A stretch of DNA of 64,000 nt from Nitrososphaerota archaeon (GCA_021324115.1 JAJPJS010000002.1:1-64000), one strand, 5' to 3'; counted from the stretch's first letter, positions 51,046-59,734 are shown. A program made the numbers and translations. Notes: generated by a model not told the origin, from the sequence alone.

Positions 51046-51099
51046 TGAGCGTCAAAATTTTGTATTTAAGTCTTGTTTAATGTTTCATGCCTTGGTGTA

Positions 51100-51414
51100 T
51101 CATACCAAGAGAAGTCCCAGCAAGATGTGTATTTCGTCATCGCTACATTCGACTGTTACGTACTCGTTGTTACTTCGGGCCATCTTTACAGCCAATGCAT
51201 GATAACACATCTCTGCTTCTCCACGAATTCTTTTAAAGAAGGATTGAGGACAACTACATACGCCTCTATCTGGAAACTGAATATATTCTCCTTCAGACCC
51301 AACTACAGTCCATAACTCTAAACCGCTTGGATTGAATAAGTGCCTTTTTACTCCCCCCGATGATATTATTTTAGATGTTTTATCCTCAGGTGTAACCTCC
51401 TTGTTTTTAGACAT
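51100..51414 (-). CDS. SWIM zinc-finger protein
   Basis: A 104-residue protein with the SWIM pattern CxCx(n)CxH: GVCSCPQSFF then EMCYHALAVKMA. SWIM fingers bind DNA or proteins; small archaeal ones are linked to recombination partners in some lineages. The N-terminal IISSGGVKRHLFNPSG is a conserved lead-in. It is divergent from the phosphoesterase gene, 26 bases between the starts, which suggests shared control. Confidence 0.78.
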   Translation of the reverse strand: MSKNKEVTPEDKTSKIISSGGVKRHLFNPSGLELWTVVGSEGEYIQFPDRGVCSCPQSFFKRIRGEAEMCYHALAVKMARSNNEYVTVECSDDEIHILLGLLLV

Positions 51415-51440
51415 GATGACCGCATACTTATGATTCTGAG

Positions 51441-52136
51441 TTGCATTTAACCTTCATCGACGGAAAGCCCGCGCTCTTGGTAGTATCAAAGAAAGAAAGG
51501 TGGATAGTAATATCTGATATTCATATTGGCTTTGCTGTTTTGTCTGGTCTTGGTCATGAATATGATATGGATGAGGCAACAACTATGAGTAGACGCATCA
51601 TTAAATTGGGCGAAGATTACAAATGTAATAAGTTGTTGCTCCTTGGAGACCTGAAGCATTCAATTGGTAACCCTACCACCTATGAAAAAAACCAGCTTGA
51701 ATTGTTTTTCAAGATTTTGACGGGTAAATTTTACATCTGGATAACCTTGGGCAATCATGATGCTGGGGTGGAAAGTTTTGCTGACAAACGAGTCTTTATA
51801 GCAGGCAAGAATGGAATCGTATTGGATGATGTTTTATTCTGCCATGGGCACTCTGTGCCTAATGGTTTTCTAAAATATCGTGCGATAGTCATGGGGCATA
51901 TTCACCCCCATGCATTGATCGGGGTTGAAAATACGCCTGTTTGGGCCATCTTCGTTAACAAGCATAAAACCAAACCAAACCGAATCGTTGTAGTACCACA
52001 CTTCAATGATGTTTTGACTCAGAGAAACTATTCGCCGGGCAATCCAACGACTTTGTCTCCTCTGTTTCGCAAGCTGGATATTACAGAGTTTAGATTAGAG
52101 CAAAGGAGCCTATTTGGAGAAAAAATCATTGCATAA
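51441..52136 (+). CDS. Calcineurin-like metallophosphoesterase
   Basis: A 231-residue phosphoesterase with all five metal motifs: VISDIHIG, LLLGDLKHS, LGNHDAG, CHGHS and GHIHPH. The compact layout resembles archaeal ICC-like and DNA-ligase-associated phosphoesterases; substrate unknown. The TTG start gives the first strand HLTFIDGKPALLVV. Its divergent partner encodes a SWIM protein. Confidence 0.85.
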   Translation: MHLTFIDGKPALLVVSKKERWIVISDIHIGFAVLSGLGHEYDMDEATTMSRRIIKLGEDYKCNKLLLLGDLKHSIGNPTTYEKNQLELFFKILTGKFYIWITLGNHDAGVESFADKRVFIAGKNGIVLDDVLFCHGHSVPNGFLKYRAIVMGHIHPHALIGVENTPVWAIFVNKHKTKPNRIVVVPHFNDVLTQRNYSPGNPTTLSPLFRKLDITEFRLEQRSLFGEKIIA

Positions 52137-52185
52137 TCGTTGTCCACATATTAAAGATAAGTACATGAGTTTCACATCCACCTTG

Positions 52186-52276
52186 TGGGGTCGGCCGGAT
52201 TTGAACCGGCGATCTCAAGCGAACTTGCATTTCTGACCCAAGGCTTGAAGCCTAGACCAGACTAGCAGACGACCCC
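52186..52276 (-). tRNA. tRNA-Pro (TGG) with a 15-base intron
   Basis: The acceptor stem is GGGGTCG/CGACCCC with discriminator A73; the T-arm is GCCGG/CCGGC with loop TTCAAAT. The anticodon stem CAAGC/GCTTG closes only if 15 bases (52222-52236) are removed after position 37, the standard archaeal intron site, leaving loop CTTGGGC with anticodon TGG. The D-stem has a T10-T25 mismatch. CCA is not encoded. A TATA-like CTTAAATGTG lies about 30 bases upstream. Confidence 0.88.
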
Positions 52277-52420
52277 CATTAATTCCGCGTCTTTCAATAC
52301 ACATTTAAGTTTATTCTGCACCAGTCCCTCTTCTATTGTATGTCTGAATCTATGCTCATTATATATTAGAAATTTTATATTCCGATTTGCATTTTATACG
52401 ATGTAAAATTTTATGGATGC

Positions 52421-52437
52421 TGGTGCATCATGCACCA
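52421..52437. promoter_or_regulatory. Perfect 8-base inverted repeat
   Basis: TGGTGCAT-C-ATGCACCA. It lies about 70-90 bases beyond the Rieske gene stop, so it could be a transcription end hairpin for that gene or a regulator-binding site. No run of T follows it on the minus strand. Confidence 0.35.
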
Positions 52438-52508
52438 ATATCGCCCAAGCACTTCGTAACGATATCAAAGTCAAAAGTTTCTTATGGATTCATCCAGAAT
52501 TACTGGTA

Positions 52509-52853
52509 CTATGAATTATTTTTTGGTATATTGACGAGTATATTTACCGATAAAACCTTGACTTCATAAAGCGTTAAGTTGCCTGTCTTTCTCCAATTAC
52601 CATACTTTGATGAGTAAGGGATCCTAGTTGGTTTGCCAGAGATAACATTGAATTCATAACCATGCCAAGGGCATTTGATCGTTAATCCTTTGAGCTCTCC
52701 TTCTTGCAAAGGTCCTCCTTTATGCGGACAAGAAGAGTTGAATGCGAATAACTTCGTTCCGTTCTTGCCTAATACTATTCGAACTCCTGCAATCTCCCTG
52801 CAGATCATTTTTGAATTTTCAAATTCTGAAATCTTGGCTACTCTGAACCACAC
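52509..52853 (-). CDS. Rieske [2Fe-2S] ferredoxin
   Basis: A 114-residue soluble Rieske protein carrying both cluster motifs, CPHKGG and CPWHGYEF, with two Cys and two His ligands, and the conserved GPLQEGELKG between them. No membrane anchor is present. The short form resembles ferredoxin components of oxygenases or reductases. ATG start. It is 54 bases downstream of DPSL on the same strand. Confidence 0.92.
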   Translation of the reverse strand: MWFRVAKISEFENSKMICREIAGVRIVLGKNGTKLFAFNSSCPHKGGPLQEGELKGLTIKCPWHGYEFNVISGKPTRIPYSSKYGNWRKTGNLTLYEVKVLSVNILVNIPKNNS

Positions 52854-52907
52854 TTGAACGTCGCCTAGGCTTGGTATATAGTTGGTCTGAATAGTTATTA
52901 TAAAAAT

Positions 52908-53483
52908 TCATTCAGGGAATCTTTTTGAATGCGGACCCTCACCTGGGAATCTGCGTCTGAAGTGACCAGAAGGTCTACCATACAGTAACTCCAAGAACCA
53001 CGCTTCGTGTTCAACCTCTTCTTGCACTATTCTCTGAGCAAGGTCGTATGTACGAGGATCCTTTCCGAGAGTTAGATTACACACTTCTGTCCAGACACGA
53101 ATTGCGCATTGTTCTGCTTTGAGTAACACTTCGAGAATTGATTTCGGGTCTTCCCAATTCTTCGGGAGATATGCATCTGGACAAGCGGCCATGTCTGCGA
53201 ACTTTCTAATATCGCTTGGCAAGCGTCCTCCGAGCTCATAAATTCTGGGTGTCATTAGCTCAAAATGCATCCTATCTTCCAATCGTGCGTCCTCGGCTAT
53301 CTCCTTAAGTCCCTCACCTTCCATTCCTGTAAGATGCATTCTCAGGATTGTATAGTAATAGTATGTTGTCAATTCTGCAGCAACTCCCCTTACAAGCTTG
53401 TCAATCAGTTGATCCACATTTACTCCTGCTTTCTCAATTATGTTTCTTCCAACAACTTCTGGTTTACCGCTTTTTTTCGGCAT
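52908..53483 (-). CDS. Dps-like protein (DPSL), ferritin superfamily
   Basis: DPSL proteins assemble into 12-subunit cages that consume peroxide and store iron. The 191-residue protein has the four-helix core with [38 protein letters not shown] and [17 protein letters not shown] (Glu/His iron ligands). Cysteines in [15 protein letters not shown] and EVCNLT include the paired Cys that marks DPSL. The Arg-rich [17 protein letters not shown] tail may bind DNA. Rieske and DPSL genes lie together on one strand, pointing to a shared oxidative-stress setting. Confidence 0.85.
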   Translation of the reverse strand: MPKKSGKPEVVGRNIIEKAGVNVDQLIDKLVRGVAAELTTYYYYTILRMHLTGMEGEGLKEIAEDARLEDRMHFELMTPRIYELGGRLPSDIRKFADMAACPDAYLPKNWEDPKSILEVLLKAEQCAIRVWTEVCNLTLGKDPRTYDLAQRIVQEEVEHEAWFLELLYGRPSGHFRRRFPGEGPHSKRFPE

Positions 53484-53602
53484 AAGATGTGTTAATAGAT
53501 TGATGACTTAAAGATTTCTATTATCTATTTTATCATATCTTAGTATGATATCAGTATCCCAGATATGAAAAGTTCGAACATAAATGTCGATAAGGTTGGC
53601 AA

Positions 53603-53709
53603 AGCCCCGGGCGAGATTTGAACTCGCGGTCTCTTCCTCTTTGAGACATGAACTTACCAAGGAAGCGCATTAGACCTCTATGCTACCTCGCCCTTCTGGG
53701 TACCGGGGC
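53603..53709 (-). tRNA. tRNA-Thr (GGT) with two introns
   Basis: A complete cloverleaf needs two removals. The 3' half is regular: T-arm GCGAG/CTCGC, loop TTCAAAT, acceptor CCGGGGC and T73, usual for archaeal tRNA-Thr. The matching 5' strand GCCCCGG lies 17 bases too far upstream of the D-arm (GCAT/ATGC), so 53686-53702 must be cut out next to the acceptor stem. A second intron (53639-53654, 16 bases) follows position 37; removing it leaves loop TTGGTAA with anticodon GGT on stem CTTCC/GGAAG. A TATA-like box lies near 53750. Confidence 0.75.
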
Positions 53710-53778
53710 AACTCCGGGGCTCATCTGCATTTGAACTGTTAGTTTTTAAGACTTTTTACTTTGACGCTTAACAAGTGA

Positions 53779-54210
53779 CTATGAGTGTCTGGCTATCCAG
53801 ACGCCTATGATTGCTAATAAAATTCCAACCCAATAAAAAGCGTGCGTTAGTATAGAGGAAAATCCGGAGGTTACAAGCGAATATCCAAATGTAATGATAA
53901 ATCCGAATACGCCTGCACTCCCACCCAGACCCACAAAAACTCTTCCCAACAATACATGTTGCTCGAGTATCAGAAAACCACCTATTATCACCGCAAAGCC
54001 CCCTAACCCAATGATCAAACTTAAAACCGAAAGTATGATCTCGACCAAAATCTTGGTTGAAGCTGTTAGATATGAAGTGTTTTGACTAACATAATCTATG
54101 ATTTTGTATGTTAGTCCTCTTTCGATAAACCCACTGCTGACTATCAATAAACCACCCAGAATCGTAATGGAACCACCCAACTTACGGTTGAGCCTGATAT
54201 TTCCACTCAT
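53779..54210 (-). CDS. Four-helix membrane protein
   Basis: The family is not recognised. The 143-residue protein has four hydrophobic helices (GGSITILGGLLIVSSGF, LVEIILSVLSLIIGLGGFAV, GLGGSAGVFGFIITFGYSLV, YWVGILLAIIGVWIA) with short loops and little else. It stands alone downstream of a flavin reductase gene on the same strand. Confidence 0.65.
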   Translation of the reverse strand: MSGNIRLNRKLGGSITILGGLLIVSSGFIERGLTYKIIDYVSQNTSYLTASTKILVEIILSVLSLIIGLGGFAVIIGGFLILEQHVLLGRVFVGLGGSAGVFGFIITFGYSLVTSGFSSILTHAFYWVGILLAIIGVWIARHS

Positions 54211-54264
54211 TTTTTTATTACAACGTATACAGAGAGGAAACTATAAATGGTTTGGCTTTCATAT

Positions 54265-54831
54265 TCACATGTTTCTTTCTTTCTTGGATTTGTTATAAGG
54301 TACAAAACCTATCGACGAGCCTCCATAGAGTATAGGATTATACTGCTCATACTTCCAATAATCTTCAAAGTCATCAGAAGCATAAACAGAAACAACGTTA
54401 CAAATGAGCAGTCTATGATCTCCAGTTTCGAAATCATTTACGACTCTACATTCGAATACTGCAGTAGCTTCGGCAGGTGCTATTAATTTCAGCTTTGGTG
54501 TAATGGTTTTATGGAATCCTGACGTTCTAAGTTTGTCCTTTGTTCTGTAGCCCAATTCCTTCGATAGAGCAAATAATCGAGGTATGTCTTTTGAGTCGAG
54601 TAACGAAATTGTAAGCTTCCCATTGCGTTTGATAGTTTTGTAGGTAGAATGCTCTGGTGAGATCGATATTCCTAACAATGCTGGTTCATTTGAGAGTGCA
54701 ATAACAGAAACAGCCGGCATAGCTGAGATCGTATCTTTTGAGCTGGATACAATCAAAGTTGGCACGGATGGATATAACAACCTATAGCTTATGGATGGAT
54801 TGATGTTTTTCATACTTTTCTTCATCATCAA
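54265..54831 (-). CDS. Flavin reductase-like FMN-binding protein
   Basis: A 188-residue split-barrel flavoprotein. It shows the family run VPTLIVSSSKDTISAMPAVS, PALLGISISPEHSTYKTIK, FRLF-like RLFALSKELGY and the C-terminal GDHRLLICNVVSVYASD. Members reduce flavins for oxygenases or act on small molecules; the partner is unknown. ATG start. Confidence 0.82.
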   Translation of the reverse strand: MMMKKSMKNINPSISYRLLYPSVPTLIVSSSKDTISAMPAVSVIALSNEPALLGISISPEHSTYKTIKRNGKLTISLLDSKDIPRLFALSKELGYRTKDKLRTSGFHKTITPKLKLIAPAEATAVFECRVVNDFETGDHRLLICNVVSVYASDDFEDYWKYEQYNPILYGGSSIGFVPYNKSKKERNM

Positions 54832-54960
54832 TTTTTAATGTGTTTCTAGTTTAAGAGTCTATTTGAAAATGGGTTATCGATGAATCAATCAGATTGCTCT
54901 CTTTGCACTTTCATTTATACAGTATACGTTTATACGCATTAGCGACATTATAAACGACTA

Positions 54961-55719
54961 TTGAGTATCCGTACAGAACTAGATGATATATTAGCTGATA
55001 AGATGAGTGGTTCTACAATAATTGCTCTAAAAGCTATTAGATTTATTTTAAAATTGAGTAAGGAAGGTAGAGATGTGCTTCCCTTGCTAAAGAAGATGCA
55101 GTTCGCAAGACCCCAAATGGTTGTTCTAGTCAATACTTCCCTATTTTGTCAGAATGCTATAACTCAAGGAAGAAATCCGTATGATATTTTGAGTCATGTT
55201 GAAAGAGAATTAACTTCATCAATTCAAAATTGTGCGACCACTGCCTCCAGATACATACCTGACGGCGCAAAAATAGCTACGCTGAGTTATAGTGAACAGG
55301 TCACTGCTGCATTCGAATTATCGAAAGAGAAGATTAGTTATGTATTCATCTTTGCTGAAGATGTTGTTAAAGAAGAAAAACATACACGGAAACGGCTCCA
55401 TAAACTAGGTGTGAAGTCGTCAATATTTGACTTGGGTTCTGCTAAATATGTAATGCCGGATGTAGATTGCACCATAACGGGTTCTGACATCGTATCCAAA
55501 AGATGGTTTGCCAACAAAAGAGGTACTTTGCGTTTGATTAATGCGTCAAACGCTGCCCAAGTTCCAATTTATGTTCTTACTACTAAATGGAAAATGATCA
55601 AGAACAACGTGCGATTGTTCAAGGAAAAAATCAATGAAGGCCCGTTTGAGAGGATTCCAAACCGCTTGGTCGACCTTTTTATACTTGAAACTGGAGTCTT
55701 AAAATCAACCGAACTGTGA
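54961..55719 (+). CDS. eIF2B-like family protein (ribose-1,5-bisphosphate isomerase type)
   Basis: A 252-residue protein of the eIF2B alpha/beta/delta family, which in archaea includes ribose-1,5-bisphosphate isomerase of the AMP pathway and aIF2B. Seen here are MSGSTIIALKAIRFIL, KIATLSYSEQVTAAF, VDCTITGSDIVSKRWFANKRGT and VPIYVLTTKWKM. It is shorter than the usual 300-330 residues and the active-site residues cannot be fixed by eye, so the reaction is left open. TTG start. Confidence 0.75.
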   Translation: MSIRTELDDILADKMSGSTIIALKAIRFILKLSKEGRDVLPLLKKMQFARPQMVVLVNTSLFCQNAITQGRNPYDILSHVERELTSSIQNCATTASRYIPDGAKIATLSYSEQVTAAFELSKEKISYVFIFAEDVVKEEKHTRKRLHKLGVKSSIFDLGSAKYVMPDVDCTITGSDIVSKRWFANKRGTLRLINASNAAQVPIYVLTTKWKMIKNNVRLFKEKINEGPFERIPNRLVDLFILETGVLKSTEL

Positions 55720-56314
55720 TTAATTGATCGACGGTTGTATAACTGCAACCAAATCAAAATAAGCGGCAAAGCTTCGACGTCAAAGCTTTTCGTTCATAAA
55801 ATAAACCCAACGGGTCGTTCTGGTTTGCTGACCATCTTTTCCCGCAAGAATTTACATTATATTACAATCGAAGAATGCTTCTCACTAGGACCTAAGAGGA
55901 AGTGCACTTTGGTTCCTACAGAACTCAAAGGAATAAGATCAGGTTAGTAAAAACCAAAACCCGATATGGAAAGCATGATTTAGGAATTTAGATTTTCGGT
56001 CTTGTATAGTTAAAATTACAAATATGCTTCCTCGTTCACTGATAAGATTCGACGAAGTGTATTTTTATAATAATTTTATGCTAATATCAATTGAAAGTTT
56101 AAAAGTATTATGAAAAACAAGTATGCACAAATAATGATGATGTGTAATTGGTTCTTATTGTATAAGTTGCTTTAGTTAGACATTTTGACTTGGGCAGTCC
56201 AATAGAAACATGTTAGTAAGTTTTGTTTGAATATGCATTAACTTGTAACCGCGAATTTTTAAAATTAAAGTGGAGTGAAAACACATAAACAGTCGTATTT
56301 GTTGAATCAAAATG
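55720..56314. other. A/T-rich intergenic region
   Basis: Close to 600 bases, very A/T-rich from 55980 on. One 70-codon frame at 55735-55947 is open but has no recognisable pattern, and codon use does not support it. No RNA gene or repeat was recognised. It may hold the 3' regions of the flanking transcripts. Confidence 0.5.
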
Positions 56315-56403
56315 AGCCTCGGGAGGGGTTTGGACCCTCGACCCACAGCTTTCTTGATATGCGTTTACAAGACTGTTGCTCTACCAGGCTGAGCTACCGA
56401 GGC
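56315..56403 (-). tRNA. tRNA-Thr (TGT) with a 15-base intron
   Basis: Acceptor GCCTCGG/CCGAGGC with T73, D-arm GCTC/GAGC, anticodon stem ACAGT/GCTGT and T-arm GAGGG/CCCTC. A 15-base intron (56351-56365) sits after position 37; without it the loop is CTTGTAA with anticodon TGT. The T-loop reads TCCAAAC, so position 55, nearly always T (pseudouridine), is C. T73 agrees with the other tRNA-Thr here. A TATA-like CTTTTAATCC lies about 25-30 bases upstream. Confidence 0.88.
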
Positions 56404-56561
56404 TCGCGTGCCAATCGAAGTCTATGGATTAAAAGTTTCACTGTATATGTGACATATTAAACGTACAAATGAACAATAAGACTCTGATACTTATATGGTA
56501 TCCAACATCAAATTTATCTGTTACCGCTAGTTTTTTAATGGTCGTCTTCACGGCCTGATTT

Positions 56562-57446
56562 GTGCTAGTCCTTTCTGGATCGAGCGTTCCTAAAGTTGCT
56601 CAGAATATAGCTTCGGAGTTAGGATGTGAATCTGTTGATTACAATACACGCAAGTTTCCAGACGGAGAGAGGTATGTTAGGCTTACAAAGAATGTTAAAG
56701 ATGAGAAAGTGGTTGTTATACAATCGATTTTTGGTGATCCAGACTCGCTTCTCTTTGAATATGCTTTGCTTACTGATGCAGCGTGGGGAGCCGGCGCGTC
56801 AGAAATCATTGGAGTTTTCCCATATCTTGCGTATTTGAGACAAGATGAAAGATTTAACCAAGGAGAAGCGCTTTCATCGAAGGTAGTCGTTGATATTATT
56901 CAATCTACGCACACCTCAAAGGTTTTTGTGGTTGATCCGCATCTACATAGAGTACACGACATCAATCGATTGTTCAATATACCTGCTTTCAATGTAACGG
57001 CTATGTTTCAAATGGCTGAATATGCGAAATCCAATCTTGAATTAAGGGATCCCATGGTGATTGCCCCGGACGAGGAAGCCGGTCAATGGGCATCGAAAGT
57101 CGCAAATGCTTTGGAAACCAAGTATGCAATAGCCAAGAAAGTAAGGTTTGGTGATCTGGACGTTCGTATCGATATCGAGGGTGTTGATATACAGGGGCAC
57201 GATGTCTTGTTAGTTGATGATATAATTAGTACAGGCGGAACTCTTGCAAATATTAGTCAATCATTGGAGAAGATGGGGGCAAAGAGGGTATTTGCACTGG
57301 TCACCCACGGACTCTTTGCAACGGGCGCTTATGAGAGAGTTAAGAATTCAGGCATAAAGGAAATAATAACTACAGATACTGTGCCGAACAAGTATAGTCT
57401 CGTATCAATAGCTCCAAGTATAGCGAAAGCGATACAGAATGATTAA
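56562..57446 (+). CDS. prs: Ribose-phosphate pyrophosphokinase (PRPP synthetase)
   Basis: PRPP synthetase makes phosphoribosyl pyrophosphate for nucleotide and histidine synthesis. The 294-residue protein has the family core: FPDGERYVRL, PYLAYLRQDERFNQGEALSS, VDPHLHRVHD, and the PRPP-binding loop DVLLVDDIISTGGTL. Length fits the archaeal class. GTG start. The stop overlaps by 4 bases the end of the small gene on the other strand. Confidence 0.95.
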   Translation: MLVLSGSSVPKVAQNIASELGCESVDYNTRKFPDGERYVRLTKNVKDEKVVVIQSIFGDPDSLLFEYALLTDAAWGAGASEIIGVFPYLAYLRQDERFNQGEALSSKVVVDIIQSTHTSKVFVVDPHLHRVHDINRLFNIPAFNVTAMFQMAEYAKSNLELRDPMVIAPDEEAGQWASKVANALETKYAIAKKVRFGDLDVRIDIEGVDIQGHDVLLVDDIISTGGTLANISQSLEKMGAKRVFALVTHGLFATGAYERVKNSGIKEIITTDTVPNKYSLVSIAPSIAKAIQND

Positions 57447-57607
57447 GGGGACTCCTTAACTTCTATATCGAATTCCTCAGGATTCAATAACGCTCCACAC
57501 TTTTTACACTTGCCTTTATACAAACGTAAAATCTGCTTCGGAGATCTTACTTCGTCTCCTGAGTATATTTTTGTGTTACACTTCGGACAAACAATGGCAA
57601 ACAACAT
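57443..57607 (-). CDS. Small zinc-ribbon protein, 54 residues
   Basis: Found by reading the gap after prs. From ATG it reads MLFAIVCPKCNTKIYSGDEV, then KGKCKKCGALLNP, with two CxxC pairs 27 residues apart and an acidic end FDIEVKESP. It is a zinc ribbon of unknown partner; such small ribbons often serve transcription or RNA processing. Its start is 66 bases from the divergent topA start and its stop overlaps prs. Confidence 0.7.
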   Translation of the reverse strand: MLFAIVCPKCNTKIYSGDEVRSPKQILRLYKGKCKKCGALLNPEEFDIEVKESP

Positions 57608-57673
57608 TATGGGGTTCACAAAGGCTCAATTTAAGTTTAATAGTGATCGCTTTAACGTGATACGACCCGAATT

Positions 57674-59734
57674 ATGGAAGATGCTGGCGGAAACCGTATA
57701 CTGGTCATTGCTGAAAAGCCAGATGCTGCTCATCATATTGCTACTGCGTTGGATAGTCGAAGCAAAGAAATCAAAACTTACTCGTGGAGATACTGGGTAG
57801 CAAATCGAAATGGCTTAGAGTATGTTGTCTGCCCGGCTTCGGGTCATTTATACGATATAGGCTCAAGAAAGGGCAGCAGCAGTATTTATCCTGTTTTTGA
57901 TGTTTTTTGGAAAGAGTCAAAATCAAAGACTCAAAATCGAATATTTCGCTCACTTTCTAGAAGTGCGAACAAACTAATTGTGGCATGTGATTATGATATC
58001 GAAGGTGATACGATTGGATATAATATCATCAAATATGCTTGCTTGGCTGACCCGAGTGCTGCATTTCGGGCAAAATTCTCTACTTTGACTTCAGATGATA
58101 TTTTATCAGCTTTTGATTCTATCGACCAAACAGGGTCCTGGCCTCTGGCGATGGCAGGTAGAGCAAGGCATCTTGTTGATTTTATTTGGGGAGTTAATGC
58201 ATCGAGAGCGTTATCTTTGTCTGCTTCCCCAGGTCGTTACTCCAAATTGAGTCTTGGGCGAGTTCAAGGTCCAACTCTTAATTATATTTATGAGAGAAAT
58301 AAGGAGAAAAATCTCCATCTACCTATGCCTTACTGGAAGATATATTCTGCAGCCACTGTTGATGATCAACACCTACAGCTTGAATACGAAGAAGCGTGCA
58401 AAAGGAAGATGGAGGCGGAGGTAATCAAGAATGCTGTTGAGGACAAAAATGGAATCGTGGACAATGTAATCAAAAATAGGTTCGTCAGACTCCCTGCACC
58501 AGCCTTCAATCTGAGTGATTTACAAAATGAGGCATATGAGATTCTACATATGAATCCATCTACAACGCTGAAAATAGCTGAATCACTCTACTTGGATGCA
58601 CTGATTTCATACCCTAGAACTAATTCACAGAAGTTGCCTGCTTCAATAAACTTGAATCGTATTCTACGCGGTCTTTCTGCAAATCACAATTACGAGCCTT
58701 ATATACAAAGTCTTATTGATAGGAAACCTGTTCAAGGGAAGCGCGACGATCCTGCCCATCCCGCAATATTTCCAACTGGTTTACAACCTGTAAATCTAGA
58801 TCGAGAACGTCTTCGATTATATGATCTTATTGTAAGGAGATTTTTGGCATCTTTTTCGAAGCCATGTATCAAGGAAAGGATGCATATAGAGGTCATGAAT
58901 GGACCGTATCGTTTCTTTGCAGATTTTGAAAGGGTAGTTTATTCAGGATTTTTGTATATATATAATTTCAGAAATGCGGCCGAAGCATGGCCTAAAGTTG
59001 AGCTCAAAAAGGGGTCTACAATCAAATTTGATTCTGTAAAAATCGATGAAGGTTATACTCAACCTCCACCATTCTACAATCCGGCTTCTCTATTATCAAA
59101 AATGGAAAAAGATGAGATCGGCACAAAAGCCACGCGGTCAGATATTATTGATTTATTGTACAAAAGAAGATACATCGATGGTCAAACTATACATATAACC
59201 GATCTTGGAATGGGCATAATAGAAATTGCTAAACAGTCCTATCCCAAATTAATCTCAATTGAAACAACAAGAGAACTGGAAAGAGATCTTTCTGAAATTG
59301 AAAAAGATCCAAAGCGATACAATGATGTTGTTCTTCAATGTGCTTACAATGTATTGGATGCTCTTGAAACGTTTGAAATGAATAAAATGTCATCTGGGAA
59401 TATTGAATTGATGCAGCATACTTCTCTATTAACTAATAAGAATCTACTAGGAAAATGTCCAGTCTGCGGGACAGGTTCACTTATAATAATCAAGTCGCGT
59501 AAATCTGGTAAAAGGTTCGTGGGTTGTACTAATTATACGAAAGGTTGCCGTGCATCGGCGCCTCTTCCTCAACGAGGTTCGATCAATTACAAAGGAAATA
59601 CGTGCAAAGAGTGTGGCTGGCCAATTGTGTTGGTTTTCTTCCCTCGAAGACGTTACCCATGGCGTATATGTATTAATATGAAATGTCCAAGAAAACTACA
59701 AAAAATGCGTTTAGAGACAAAACAAAAATCATAG
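57674..59734 (+). CDS. topA: DNA topoisomerase I (type IA)
   Basis: A 686-residue type IA enzyme that relaxes negative supercoils through a transient 5' phosphotyrosine. The toprim domain starts at VIAEKPDAAHHIA and has the acidic DYDIEGD triad (about 106-112). The active-site Tyr is Y313 in LISYPRTNSQKLP. The C-terminal end holds two zinc motifs: CPVC...CTNYTKGC and CKEC...CINMKC. Start at ATG 57674. The stop overlaps the opposing exchanger gene by 6 bases. Confidence 0.94.
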   Translation: MEDAGGNRILVIAEKPDAAHHIATALDSRSKEIKTYSWRYWVANRNGLEYVVCPASGHLYDIGSRKGSSSIYPVFDVFWKESKSKTQNRIFRSLSRSANKLIVACDYDIEGDTIGYNIIKYACLADPSAAFRAKFSTLTSDDILSAFDSIDQTGSWPLAMAGRARHLVDFIWGVNASRALSLSASPGRYSKLSLGRVQGPTLNYIYERNKEKNLHLPMPYWKIYSAATVDDQHLQLEYEEACKRKMEAEVIKNAVEDKNGIVDNVIKNRFVRLPAPAFNLSDLQNEAYEILHMNPSTTLKIAESLYLDALISYPRTNSQKLPASINLNRILRGLSANHNYEPYIQSLIDRKPVQGKRDDPAHPAIFPTGLQPVNLDRERLRLYDLIVRRFLASFSKPCIKERMHIEVMNGPYRFFADFERVVYSGFLYIYNFRNAAEAWPKVELKKGSTIKFDSVKIDEGYTQPPPFYNPASLLSKMEKDEIGTKATRSDIIDLLYKRRYIDGQTIHITDLGMGIIEIAKQSYPKLISIETTRELERDLSEIEKDPKRYNDVVLQCAYNVLDALETFEMNKMSSGNIELMQHTSLLTNKNLLGKCPVCGTGSLIIIKSRKSGKRFVGCTNYTKGCRASAPLPQRGSINYKGNTCKECGWPIVLVFFPRRRYPWRICINMKCPRKLQKMRLETKQKS

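Noticed and set aside
52186..52276. Anticodon GGG for tRNA-Pro without an intron
   Set aside because: Only the CAAGC/GCTTG stem pairs; it needs the 15-base intron and gives anticodon TGG.
53603..53695. tRNA-Thr(GGT) with GGGCGAG as the 5' acceptor strand and no second insertion
   Set aside because: It does not pair with the 3' strand that follows the T-arm, and leaves three bases instead of two before the D-stem.
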